Assembly: GCF_038022665.1 (NCBI RefSeq)
Contig: NZ_CP150629.1
Span: forward strand, 372,001 to 436,000
DNA length: 64,000 bases
Source: Methanolobus sp. WCC4
GTDB taxonomy: Archaea; Halobacteriota; Methanosarcinia; Methanosarcinales; Methanosarcinaceae
Direction: 5' to 3'
Shown here: piece after piece, positions 1-7,620 of the stretch
Layout of the letters: every line of letters begins with the position of its first letter
How positions within the stretch are numbered: the stretch's first letter is position 1
Made by a program: the position numbers and the translations under genes
Notes under the pieces: model-generated
What the model saw: only the letters and a program-made list of their open reading frames with translations
Database searches by the model: none
Told to the model about the DNA's origin: nothing

Positions 1-1365
1 GATCTGAAGGTCAATGCTTCCTTCTGAAGGAGAGGCAACGGTAAGGGAACTGTTGGTCCAGTAGTCACCGGCAGAATTGGTAAGTATAGCTGTTGCACTT
101 GCATTTACAGATGAGACATCAACTGTCACACTGCTTATGTTACTTGCATTTGAACCACCTGTGTCAACTGCACTGACATTGAGGTAAATTGTGGAACCGT
201 TGTTCACCCATGGGTCCGAGGAGACCGGAGATATTGCAGTAACAACAGGTGCCACATTGTCCACCCATACATTGAAACTGACACTGTTGTTCACATTGCT
301 CACGTTATCTGTGGCCGTAACAGGCACAGCAACGGAACCCTGTGTACTGGTACCTACAATCATTGTGTCATTTATCCAGTATCCTCCTGAGGATGACATA
401 GATACTGAACCCAGAGAGTCATTCACATTGCTTCCATCAACAGAGACAGAGAGGAGACCAGAGCCTGAACCATCATCTACAGTGGTATTTAGAGTGATCG
501 TTGTCCCATTGTTGACCCATGTAGGAGTATCTCCGAATGTATTTAGTGTGACCGTTGGTTCGGTGTTATCTACCCAAACGGTGAAATTGACACTGTTGTT
601 CACATGGGATACGTTATCATATGAAGTGATAGGCAGGTCATGCTGACCATCGGTAGCACTTACCATGAATGAACTGTTAATCCAGTAGTTGGAGAATAGG
701 TCAAGGTTGATCACTCCGGCACTTGCATTGACAGAAGTGATATCAACAGTTGCATTCTTCACACCTGAGGCTGCATCGGTAATTGATGCATTGAAATAAA
801 GAGTTGTACCGTTCTTTACCCACGTCTGAGGGGACAGGGTGTAATTCACGGCAGTTACTGATGGCTCACCATCTATAGTCAGATAGATGGCCACATCGGA
901 TGGTGTTGCACTTGTATTAAGATTGAAGGAATAAGTTGTATTGGTAAGGGAACCCCAGGAATAGCTCAAATTTGCACCGTGCAGATCGATAGAGAACACA
1001 GTTCCGCCATGAACTATTATATTAGTTCCATTAGAAATACTCAGTACATTGCCACTGAAAGATACGTTTGAGGCAGATACGTTCTCAAAACCTGTAAGAT
1101 CATAGTTGGATGCACTCGAATTATCAAAAGTGATTCCAGAAGGGAAGGTCAGATTCAATGATGTGATAGCCACACTATCATTTGCAGTGAAATTCAAGGT
1201 TGAATTTACCGAATGTTCAGTTATGTTCGACCCGTAGTCTGTTACCACACCATTCCCGGAAATGGTTATTCCACAACTGGCTGGAAATACAAAAAATGTA
1301 AAAATTATCAGAATTGTCCCTAATAGCAACAAAAATCTGTTGCAGTTCACTTGTTTCCTTATCAA
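1..1365 (-). CDS. Secreted surface protein with Ig-like repeats (C-terminus outside window)
   Basis: Open frame of 455 codons running off the left edge. It starts at a TTG (1365-1363) about 6 nt after GGAGAGG. Residues 1-32 look like a signal peptide (basic RKQ start, long L/I/F core, then PASCG). A beta-rich region to about residue 170 is followed by at least three repeats of about 90-100 residues. Each opens with a motif like TWVNNGTTIYLN, has a Y-W-I/T-N core and ends with VNNSVNFTVWVDNTEP. Many N-x-S/T sequons suggest a glycosylated envelope or S-layer-associated protein. The repeats resemble bacterial Ig-like surface modules of methanosarcinal archaea. No enzymatic motif is visible; the anchor, if any, lies outside the window. 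Confidence 0.8.
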   Translation of the reverse strand, partial: MIRKQVNCNRFLLLLGTILIIFTFFVFPASCGITISGNGVVTDYGSNITEHSVNSTLNFTANDSVAITSLNLTFPSGITFDNSSASNYDLTGFENVSASNVSFSGNVLSISNGTNIIVHGGTVFSIDLHGANLSYSWGSLTNTTYSFNLNTSATPSDVAIYLTIDGEPSVTAVNYTLSPQTWVKNGTTLYFNASITDAASGVKNATVDITSVNASAGVINLDLFSNYWINSSFMVSATDGQHDLPITSYDNVSHVNNSVNFTVWVDNTEPTVTLNTFGDTPTWVNNGTTITLNTTVDDGSGSGLLSVSVDGSNVNDSLGSVSMSSSGGYWINDTMIVGTSTQGSVAVPVTATDNVSNVNNSVSFNVWVDNVAPVVTAISPVSSDPWVNNGSTIYLNVSAVDTGGSNASNISSVTVDVSSVNASATAILTNSAGDYWTNSSLTVASPSEGSIDLQI

Positions 1366-1695
1366 ATGTATCCTCTCCGTCAATATGAGTAGATTATACT
1401 TAGCACATATATCTAAAGTACACAATAAAATATCGATATTAAAGCTGATAGATATTGATTATCAAAATTAAACGTATTTATTTGAATATACCTCAATTCT
1501 ATATATTCAGCATATTATATGTACATTATCAATTGTTGAGCAAGTCGATCAGATATGAAAAATATCAGTGTACAGACAAGAAGAAGATAGAATAAAATCA
1601 AATCGCGGAGATCTGCAACCCAGATGACGCTTCTGGAGCGCGAGAAGAGGTATAACGCTTCGCGTGATACCTCAAGAGTTAAGTGAACATAGAAA
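1366..1695. other. Intergenic region with hairpins and possible tRNA remnant
   Basis: No convincing gene. AT-rich upstream region of the surface protein (to about 1550), then a more GC-rich island at 1602-1673. The 11-mer ATCGCGGAGAT at 1602-1612 repeats the tRNA-Pro 3' end at 1703-1713, and similarity extends loosely for about 25 nt. Two hairpins follow (listed separately). Confidence 0.5.
1620..1673. other. Two tandem hairpins beside tRNA-Pro
   Basis: Hairpin 1: CCAGA (1620-1624) with TCTGG (1632-1636), 7-nt loop. Hairpin 2: GAGGTAT (1647-1653) with ATACCTC (1667-1673), one A/G mismatch, then ACGC (1655-1658) with GCGT (1662-1665) around a TTC loop. They lie just downstream of the minus-strand tRNA-Pro, so they could act in termination or belong to a small RNA or a remnant element. 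Function unknown. Confidence 0.5.
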
Positions 1696-1773
1696 TGGTG
1701 GGATCGCGGAGATTTGAACTCCAGTCGCTAGACCCCCAGCCTAACAGGATGGACCAGGCTACCCTACGATCCC
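1696..1773 (-). tRNA. tRNA-Pro (GGG), CCA encoded
   Basis: Minus-strand cloverleaf: acceptor GGGATCG with CGATCCC, D stem GGGT/ATCC, anticodon stem TTAGG/TCTAG with loop CTGGGGG (anticodon GGG), T loop TTCAAAT, discriminator A at 1699. The sequence CCA follows directly (1698-1696), so the 3' end is genome-encoded. No intron is seen. Confidence 0.93.
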
Positions 1774-1849
1774 GCAGGATTGTTGTTAAATAGACATTAC
1801 AGTATTTTAGTGTTTCCGAGAACAGAAGGTCAAAAAGAAGAGGAAGATA

Positions 1850-2584
1850 TCACTGGGACTTCAGCCAGATATCGTAAGCCTCAACGACTTCCTCACCCTC
1901 GACAAAGACAAGGTCATTGTCCTTACCATAATTGATAGCATCATCCTTCTCAAGAGCACGGCCTGTCTCATCATCCAGCATCTCACAGACAACCATTGCA
2001 GGAGTTATGCCAGCGATCTTCGCCAGGGCAATGGAGAGTTCTGTCTGACCCATACGTTCATGGACCAGTCCCTTTGCAGCACGCAGGGTCGCAACGTGTC
2101 CCGGTGTCCTGAACTCGGTTCCGAAATGGACCTCATCACCTTTGAGTGTCTTCTCGACGATCTCGCCAAGCTTGTTGATGGTAAGTGCACGGTCATTGTC
2201 AGGGATTCCGGTACGGGTGTCCCTGTGGTTTACCCAGATAGAGAATGATGAACGTGAATCATATTTGAGGTCCCCTCCCTTTTCCACGATCTTGTGAAGG
2301 GCTGTGCTGCACTGGTTAGCTTCCCTCATGACATCCGCCATGAATGGGAGACCAAGTTCCTCAGATGCATCGGAATCGAGAGCTACACAGATAAGTCCGC
2401 CTGCATCCTTGCGCATCCACCTGACATCTTCAGGAGTCACTGCATTTGCAGCAATGGTGAAGTCGGTCTCAGCCTCGCGACCCTCAAGATCGAAAAGCAG
2501 GATCATCTCACCTCTCTGGAGAGCCTTGATCGCCTTCTGTATATTCTTACTGTAATTTTCAATTGAATCCGCGCTTGAACTCAT
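1850..2584 (-). CDS. ribB: 3,4-dihydroxy-2-butanone 4-phosphate synthase
   Basis: 244 aa. Converts ribulose 5-phosphate to dihydroxybutanone phosphate plus formate, giving the four-carbon unit of riboflavin (needed for FMN, FAD and the F420-type deazaflavin chromophore branch). Family motifs: LFDLEGREAETDFTIAA (metal/substrate loop near residue 30), DAGGLICVAL, FRTPGHVATLRA and GQTELSIAL. The length fits a stand-alone RibB without a RibA domain. The ATG at 2584 has GTGAT upstream. It lies 34 nt after ribK on the same strand, so the two are probably co-transcribed. Confidence 0.95.
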   Translation of the reverse strand: MSSSADSIENYSKNIQKAIKALQRGEMILLFDLEGREAETDFTIAANAVTPEDVRWMRKDAGGLICVALDSDASEELGLPFMADVMREANQCSTALHKIVEKGGDLKYDSRSSFSIWVNHRDTRTGIPDNDRALTINKLGEIVEKTLKGDEVHFGTEFRTPGHVATLRAAKGLVHERMGQTELSIALAKIAGITPAMVVCEMLDDETGRALEKDDAINYGKDNDLVFVEGEEVVEAYDIWLKSQ

Positions 2585-2618
2585 ATTATCACTTATCCTC
2601 TTCCTGACTTTCCGGTCA

Positions 2619-3290
2619 TCACTTGCATTTTTGCGGGTTTTTCACCACTATCTTTACTTCGTCGCCATCGTTTAATCTGAGAACTTCCCGCAACTTCACA
2701 GGTGCGATTATCTCAAGAAGGTCTGCCGGATAATGTGTCCTGTCCGGTATGATGACTGCACTTTTTATGCCCTCGATCTCGATCGGATAGCATTTCCCTC
2801 CACCGAAACTGCGCTCCCCATCATTGAAACCTTTAATCATCATAGGCTCCATGAAATCCATATTGTCACGCATCTGAGCACTCTCATCATTGAGACGGAC
2901 ATTGAGCGTTCCGGGGAATGGGTCGAGACCGAGCTTGTCCCTGAACTGGGACATGTAGCCGTCCTTTGCAATGTAGTACTGTCCTTCTCCAAGACCTGTT
3001 ATGACCTCACCGTAGAGTTCAAGGTCCGGGTGGTCCTTGCAGAATATCTGTTGATAGTCGGTATACTCATTTTTGAGAAGCACGACACCTTCTTCCGTTA
3101 GATGGACCATCTGCCCTCCTGCAACGAGCTGTCTTGAGATGAAACCATCATCCTCAAGCTGTTTGAGCACCCTTGCAGCAGTCTTGGAACTGGCGTCTAT
3201 GTGGTGCATGAACTCAGTGGAAGATATCTTCACAGGTTTCTCGATCGCACCGAGCAGTGCCAGTTTCTTGAGGGACGTTGTTGTGTACAT
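2619..3290 (-). CDS. ribK: CTP-dependent riboflavin kinase with N-terminal winged helix
   Basis: 223 aa. The C-terminal part (about residues 90-220) is the archaeal RibK fold that phosphorylates riboflavin to FMN using CTP. Diagnostic segments are VITGLGEGQYYIAKDGY, LGLDPFPGTLNVRL and GGGKCYPIEIEG. Residues 1-85 form a MarR-like winged helix (SSKTAARVLKQLEDDGFISR), the arrangement seen in archaeal RibK proteins that also act as repressors of riboflavin genes. It is the first gene of ribK-ribB. That this copy autoregulates the operon is inference. ATG start preceded by GTGATTGG. Confidence 0.93.
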   Translation of the reverse strand: MYTTTSLKKLALLGAIEKPVKISSTEFMHHIDASSKTAARVLKQLEDDGFISRQLVAGGQMVHLTEEGVVLLKNEYTDYQQIFCKDHPDLELYGEVITGLGEGQYYIAKDGYMSQFRDKLGLDPFPGTLNVRLNDESAQMRDNMDFMEPMMIKGFNDGERSFGGGKCYPIEIEGIKSAVIIPDRTHYPADLLEIIAPVKLREVLRLNDGDEVKIVVKNPQKCK

Positions 3291-3371
3291 TGACCAATCA
3301 CTTCAATCTCATATTTGAGCAGAATCTCATTTATGAGATGGGACTAGATAAAGGTTTTGATACTGGAAAGT

Positions 3372-3386
3372 TTGCCAGTTTGGCAA
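3372..3386. promoter_or_regulatory. Palindrome in the ribK / mntA divergent promoter region
   Basis: Perfect inverted repeat TTGCCA - GTT - TGGCAA, extended by AAGTT/AACTT with a one-base bulge. It sits between the divergent ribK and mntA starts, upstream of a possible TATA (ACTTAATAA, about 3410). It could be an operator for the antitoxin promoter or for RibK; the sequence does not decide. Confidence 0.45.
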
Positions 3387-3422
3387 CTTCAGGGAATTAC
3401 TCCTGCATGAAACTTAATAAGA

Positions 3423-3752
3423 ATGATAACCAATATGGTTGTGAATATGAACTCTGCTAAGAAGAAAGAGAATCAGATCGATGAATACAGGGAAACCATT
3501 ATTCCGATACTTGTCAGGAATGATGTGGATAAAGCCGGTATTTTTGGCTCGTTTGCCAGGAATGAGGCAAGAGAAGATAGTGACATCGATATTCTTGTAA
3601 GCTTCAGGAGCAGAAAAAGCCTTTTTGACCTTTCCAGACTTGAAATGGAACTTGAAAATGAATCACACAGGAAAGTTGAGGTCGTTACCTACGATTCCAT
3701 AAGTCCTCTTATACGGGATAGAATCCTGAAAGAGGAAGTGAAGATACTATGA
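3423..3752 (+). CDS. mntA: MntA-type minimal nucleotidyltransferase antitoxin
   Basis: 109 aa if started at 3423; ATGs at 3435 and 3447 are equally plausible. The MNT core GSFARNEAREDSDIDILV carries the G-S motif (42-43) and metal-binding Asp pair (D54, D56). Known MntA proteins AMPylate the partner HEPN toxin on tyrosine and so neutralise it. The gene overlaps hepT by 4 bp (ATGA, 3749-3752), the usual antitoxin-first arrangement. Activity is inferred from intact motifs and context. Confidence 0.9.
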   Translation: MITNMVVNMNSAKKKENQIDEYRETIIPILVRNDVDKAGIFGSFARNEAREDSDIDILVSFRSRKSLFDLSRLEMELENESHRKVEVVTYDSISPLIRDRILKEEVKIL

Positions 3753-4087
3753 AAGATCCTGAAGTCTTTGTGATGCATATTATTGACTCTATCGATAAAA
3801 TAGAGGACTTCACCAGCAACAAAACAAAAGATGAATTTCTGGAAGATATCCAGCTTCAGGATGCAACTATCAGAAGAATAGAGATTATAGGTGAAGCTTC
3901 GAAGAATATCCCTGAAGAATTCAGAAATAAGTATCCTGAAGTGCCATGGAGTGAAATGGCGAGAACCAGAGACAAACTGATCCACGGGTATTTTGGTGTT
4001 GATCTTAATCTCACATGGGATATAGTCCAGCATGACTTGCCAGAACTAAAACAGAAGATGTATCGGATACTCAATGATTTGAAATAA
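3749..4087 (+). CDS. hepT: HepT-type HEPN toxin (DUF86)
   Basis: 112 aa, all-alpha HEPN protein. The RNase motif R-x4-H-x-Y is intact (R74, H79, Y81 in RTRDKLIHGYF); Y81 is the residue targeted by MntA AMPylation in studied systems. The N-terminal half matches DUF86 (RRIEIIGEASKNIPEEFR). It is translationally coupled to mntA. Known HepT toxins cleave tRNA or mRNA; the target here is unknown. Confidence 0.9.
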   Translation: MKDPEVFVMHIIDSIDKIEDFTSNKTKDEFLEDIQLQDATIRRIEIIGEASKNIPEEFRNKYPEVPWSEMARTRDKLIHGYFGVDLNLTWDIVQHDLPELKQKMYRILNDLK

Positions 4088-4120
4088 TGAAGCTATTAAG
4101 CAGCAATTACCAATCTTGTG

Positions 4121-4294
4121 TTAACCAGCTTTTACTTCAAAATAGAGCTCTATTGCCTCTTTGATACGCTGGTTGAGTTCATCAAGTGTCTCTGCCTGAG
4201 TATGACAGCCCGGCAATTCCGGCACTGATGCTACATAGATGCCATCCTCATCCTGTTCAATTACAACGGTGAATTCTTCCATGATCATAAACAT
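4121..4294 (-). CDS. hicB: Orphan HicB-like antitoxin domain protein
   Basis: 57 aa. Core: FTVVIEQDEDGIYVASVPELPGC followed by the helix QAETLDELNQRIKEAIELYFE, the partial RNase-H-like fold of HicB (DUF1902/UPF0150). In-frame ATGs at 4294, 4288 and 4282; no clear SD. No HicA (double-stranded RNA-binding toxin) frame exists on either side: downstream is hepT (convergent) and upstream is palindromic promoter DNA. So this is a solitary HicB without a C-terminal DNA-binding domain, common in archaea, of unknown role. Confidence 0.8.
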   Translation of the reverse strand: MFMIMEEFTVVIEQDEDGIYVASVPELPGCHTQAETLDELNQRIKEAIELYFEVKAG

Positions 4295-4390
4295 TTTGTA
4301 TTATAAAGAAAGATAGTAATCTGGATGAAAATAGATGACTGTTCGAGCGTTAATAAACTTGTTTAAATGCTGTTTTGAAATAACCAATAC

Positions 4391-4446
4391 TATTTGGTCT
4401 AGCAAACCAAATAAAATACTGTTTATTTGGTCTACTAGACCAAATA
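4391..4446. promoter_or_regulatory. Twin palindromic operators and TATA box of the AAA_14 ATPase gene
   Basis: Two 23-bp copies starting 33 bp apart, about three helical turns. Copy 2 (4424-4446) is perfect: arms TATTTGGTCTA and TAGACCAAATA around one C. Copy 1 (4391-4413) keeps arms TATTTGGT and ACCAAATA with a diverged centre. Copy 2 abuts the TATA box AGATATAA (about 4446-4453), so a bound protein would block TBP/TFB. The TATA centre is 27 nt before the ATG at 4477, indicating a leaderless transcript. Confidence 0.7.
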
Positions 4447-4476
4447 GATATAAGCAAAGAACACTCAGTATAAAAC

Positions 4477-5733
4477 ATGGACAAAGAGAAACTAAATATC
4501 CTGCTGAAAGAGCAGAATGAGCAGGTAAGGGACATACCGGATATTGTCAAAAGGGAACTGCTAGAGGAAATAAAAGGCAGGAAGTCAGAGCTTATCACAA
4601 TAGTTGCAGGGCTTCGCAGAGTTGGGAAATCAACGCTTATGAATGAGATCAGGAAAGATCATCTTCATGAAAGCTATTTTGTGAACTTTGATGATGAGAG
4701 GTTCTTTGATTTTACAATAGAGGACTTCCAGACGATGCAGGAACTGCTCATCGAGCTGTATGGAGAAAGAGACATCTACTTTTTTGATGAGATACAGAAC
4801 ATACTGGGATGGGAGAGATTTGTCAGAAGGCTTCATGACAATGGAAAGAAGGTGTATGTCACCGGCTCCAATGCAAGCATGCTGAGCCGTGAGATGGGGA
4901 CACATCTTACTGGCAGGCATCTAAGTTACTCACTGTACCCTTATTCGTTCAGAGAGTTCCTTCATTTCAAAGAATACGAGCTTCCAGTTCCAGAAGCATT
5001 AACTACTGTTGAGAAAAGCACACTCAAAAGACACTTCAATGAGTATATTGAAGCAGGAGGAATACCGGAATTTGTAAAGAACCGGGATGAGCTCTATGTC
5101 AAAACACTGTATGAGAATATAATCTACAGGGACATAATCGCAAGATATAACCTCAAAGATGAAAAGCCACTCAAAACAACAGCCTACTTTGCAGCATCCA
5201 ACATCGCAAAGGAGATAAGTTACAATAATGTCAGGAAGCTGACAGGGCTTTCCAGTGCAACTACAATAAAAGAATACTTCGAGTACCTTGAGAACAGCTA
5301 TCTTGCATATCTTTTACCTAGATTCTCCACATCCTTGAAGACACAGGTCTATTCTAACAAAAAAGTGTACTTCATAGACACAGCCATCGCAAAGATACTG
5401 GGTTTTAGAACATCAGAGGACTATGGAAGGATACTTGAGAATATGGTGTTCATGGAACTCAAAAGAAGGGATCTTGATATCTACTACCACAGAGAAAAGA
5501 AAGAATGTGATTTTGTCATTCGGAATGGTTACAACATAGCAGAAGCGATCCAGGTCACACAAAGCCTTGAAAATACAGATACAAGAAAAAGGGAAATTGA
5601 AGGATTGATTGAAGCTCTGGAAACCTACAACCTTAGTGAAGGTCTTATTCTTACGGATGATACCGAAGATGAGATGGGAATTGATGGGAAGAAGATAAAT
5701 GTGAAACCTATCTGGAAATGGATGCTCGAATGA
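4477..5733 (+). CDS. AAA_14 / DUF4143 family ATPase
   Basis: 418 aa. The N-terminal P-loop ATPase has Walker A GLRRVGKST (about residues 45-53), Walker B YFFDEIQ (about 101-107) and a sensor-like VTGSNAS. A middle helical/winged part (LTGLSSATTIKEYFEYLEN) leads to a C-terminal DUF4143 region with a PD-(D/E)XK-like pattern: ENMVFMEL, YYHREKKECDFVI, AEAIQV. These widespread archaeal/bacterial ATPases remain poorly characterised; proposed roles include DNA-linked defence and stress. The leaderless promoter is covered by twin palindromes. It adjoins toxin-antitoxin genes, consistent with an accessory locus. Confidence 0.88.
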   Translation: MDKEKLNILLKEQNEQVRDIPDIVKRELLEEIKGRKSELITIVAGLRRVGKSTLMNEIRKDHLHESYFVNFDDERFFDFTIEDFQTMQELLIELYGERDIYFFDEIQNILGWERFVRRLHDNGKKVYVTGSNASMLSREMGTHLTGRHLSYSLYPYSFREFLHFKEYELPVPEALTTVEKSTLKRHFNEYIEAGGIPEFVKNRDELYVKTLYENIIYRDIIARYNLKDEKPLKTTAYFAASNIAKEISYNNVRKLTGLSSATTIKEYFEYLENSYLAYLLPRFSTSLKTQVYSNKKVYFIDTAIAKILGFRTSEDYGRILENMVFMELKRRDLDIYYHREKKECDFVIRNGYNIAEAIQVTQSLENTDTRKREIEGLIEALETYNLSEGLILTDDTEDEMGIDGKKINVKPIWKWMLE

Positions 5734-5850
5734 ATATAAACCAGAACGAAGGGCACTACAACATTTCTACTAGGTATTATGGAAAGTGCCGCCTACGGCG
5801 GATGGTTGCACCAATATCGATCCATGACTAAACATTTCCACAAAACAATT

Positions 5851-6543
5851 TCACTCATCATCCACGAACATCTTCGCCACAAGACCCAGATGGTCCTCGT
5901 GGAAAGGTTCAAGTTCCTTCCTCTCAAGCACCTCGAACTCGATGTCAAAGCCGCTTTCCAGTTTGCGGACCTCTTCCTTGAATATCTTTTTGGGACTGGC
6001 TACGGTGTCGATGCTCCTTGACTTGATGGAGAGCATCAGGTGGCCGTGTTCTTCAAGGAAGTATTTTGAATTGATTGCTGCGATCTCAGCCTGGTTGGGC
6101 TGGGCAACGTCCTGGAAGATGACATCCGCTTTTTCCACTATATGAGCATATGATTGTGGCTTGTTTGCGTCTGCAAGGATAGGGATTATGTTCGGACGCT
6201 GATCACATAACTGTATAAGGTCACGCATGGTACGTGGGGAGAATTCTACTGCGTATACAAGTCCATCTGTAAGAATATCAGATACATGGCTTACTGTTGT
6301 TCCTGAGGCTGCACCGAGATAGAGCACTATGGAATCTGCTTCCAGAGGGATATCGAAGTTCTTGAGAACCATGGCTCCTAGCTTACTTCTGTTAGGGTCC
6401 CACTGGCGATATTCAATGCCATCATCTGTAATGAGGCGTTCACCGTAGACACTCATACCAGGAGTCATATTCCTTGTTGCAAGCATCTTCCTGTCATCGA
6501 TATCCAGTTCATAGATGCCACTGGATAATTCTCTTACCGGCAT
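5851..6543 (-). CDS. flpA: Fibrillarin-like rRNA/tRNA 2'-O-methyltransferase
   Basis: 230 aa, full length for archaeal fibrillarin. It is the SAM-dependent catalytic subunit of C/D box sRNPs. Rossmann signature LYLGAASGTTVSHVSDI; later VYAVEFSPRTMRDL, ILADANKP and DVIFQDVAQPNQ carry the family's catalytic residues. The ATG overlaps the nop5 stop codon by one base (TGATG), coupling it to its structural partner. Confidence 0.96.
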   Translation of the reverse strand: MPVRELSSGIYELDIDDRKMLATRNMTPGMSVYGERLITDDGIEYRQWDPNRSKLGAMVLKNFDIPLEADSIVLYLGAASGTTVSHVSDILTDGLVYAVEFSPRTMRDLIQLCDQRPNIIPILADANKPQSYAHIVEKADVIFQDVAQPNQAEIAAINSKYFLEEHGHLMLSIKSRSIDTVASPKKIFKEEVRKLESGFDIEFEVLERKELEPFHEDHLGLVAKMFVDDE

Positions 6544-7619
6544 CAGTTCTTACCTCCTGATTTTTTGCCTTTACCTCTTCCTCTGCCTTTGTTACGTTTA
6601 CCGCCCCTGCCCTTTGGTTTGGCCTCCGGTTTCCTCTCCGGTGGGTTCGGATTGGCCTTTCTTACACTTTCCAGTTTCCTGTCAAGGGCTTCCCTGATAG
6701 ATGGATCCAGTTCACCGGAATAGAAGTCGGTCCTTGCAGCAAGACTTATCTTGGCAGCAAGTGCCCTTGCAAGTTTTCCTCTCTGCCACCAGGGCGCATT
6801 CTTGATAACAGGATTGTTGAAGATTATTCCGTGCTTTGGGGACGGTGCCCGGGAGCGAAGATGTTTGAAAAGCGCCCTGTTCGCACCGATCACCTGTACC
6901 GTGCTGGACGGGAAAGCAGCCAGTTTCTCAAGGCTTCCTGCCATGCTCATAAGGCGGGCACCGATCGAGGCACCGGCAATGTCACAGAGGTTCGGTGCAA
7001 CGGAACCCATGCTCGTATTAATATAATTCTCGATATACCTGCGTGTGTCATACAGGCTGCAGATGTTCTTTGCAAATGCCCTCAGAAGTTCCTCATCCGC
7101 GAAAAGAAGTTCAGCACCCATTGACTGCGATGCTCTCTGTGACAACTCATGGTCATCAGGCACATTCGCCCTTGAGCCATAGGCAGAAACGAATATTGCA
7201 AGCTCCTCACCTGTCATTTCCAGTTCCGGGAAGTACCTTCCGTACCACTCGAACAGGCGCTCACTGAGCTCATTCACATTCCTGTCGATATCATCCAGCG
7301 CCTCAACGGCCTGTATTATCCTTGAATCATCGGTATCGGTCTTTGATATCTGGCTCTTCGCCGCCCTGATGCATACATCCCTCAACAGGACATCATAATC
7401 CTCATCAAGTTCGACAAAACCGCATTCCATTGCAGCATCCCTGAGGTCTGGCCTGTTTAAAGGAACAGACAGGGAATTATCATGATACATCTCCTGCAAC
7501 TCAACAACCATCTCGGCCAGCTTTTCAGGGTCATTAGCAAATGGTTCACAATCCCTGATCCCACCATCTTCATCCAGTTCGATCTTACCGAACCATGCAG
7601 TGAATTCCAAACCTGCCAC
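6543..7619 (-). CDS. nop5: Nop5/Nop56-like C/D box sRNP core protein
   Basis: 358 aa from a GTG at 7619, seven nt after GGAGGG and 1 nt beyond the upstream gene's stop. It bridges fibrillarin and L7Ae on guide RNAs. Visible parts: N-terminal fibrillarin-binding domain, coiled coil around residues 110-220, and the Nop domain with GASIGARLMSMAGSLEKLA and VIGANRALFKHL. The C-terminal tail is rich in K/R/G (KPKGRGGKRNKGRGRGKGKK), typical for archaeal Nop56. A longer frame from a GTG at 7643 has no better SD and would overlap the previous gene. Confidence 0.95.
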   Translation of the reverse strand: MAGLEFTAWFGKIELDEDGGIRDCEPFANDPEKLAEMVVELQEMYHDNSLSVPLNRPDLRDAAMECGFVELDEDYDVLLRDVCIRAAKSQISKTDTDDSRIIQAVEALDDIDRNVNELSERLFEWYGRYFPELEMTGEELAIFVSAYGSRANVPDDHELSQRASQSMGAELLFADEELLRAFAKNICSLYDTRRYIENYINTSMGSVAPNLCDIAGASIGARLMSMAGSLEKLAAFPSSTVQVIGANRALFKHLRSRAPSPKHGIIFNNPVIKNAPWWQRGKLARALAAKISLAARTDFYSGELDPSIREALDRKLESVRKANPNPPERKPEAKPKGRGGKRNKGRGRGKGKKSGGKN

Positions 7620-7620
7620 T

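Noticed and set aside
191-646. Plus-strand 151-codon frame rich in Thr/Leu/Val
   Set aside because: It is the antisense of the repeat region of the minus-strand surface protein, which has a signal peptide, SD and repeated domains.
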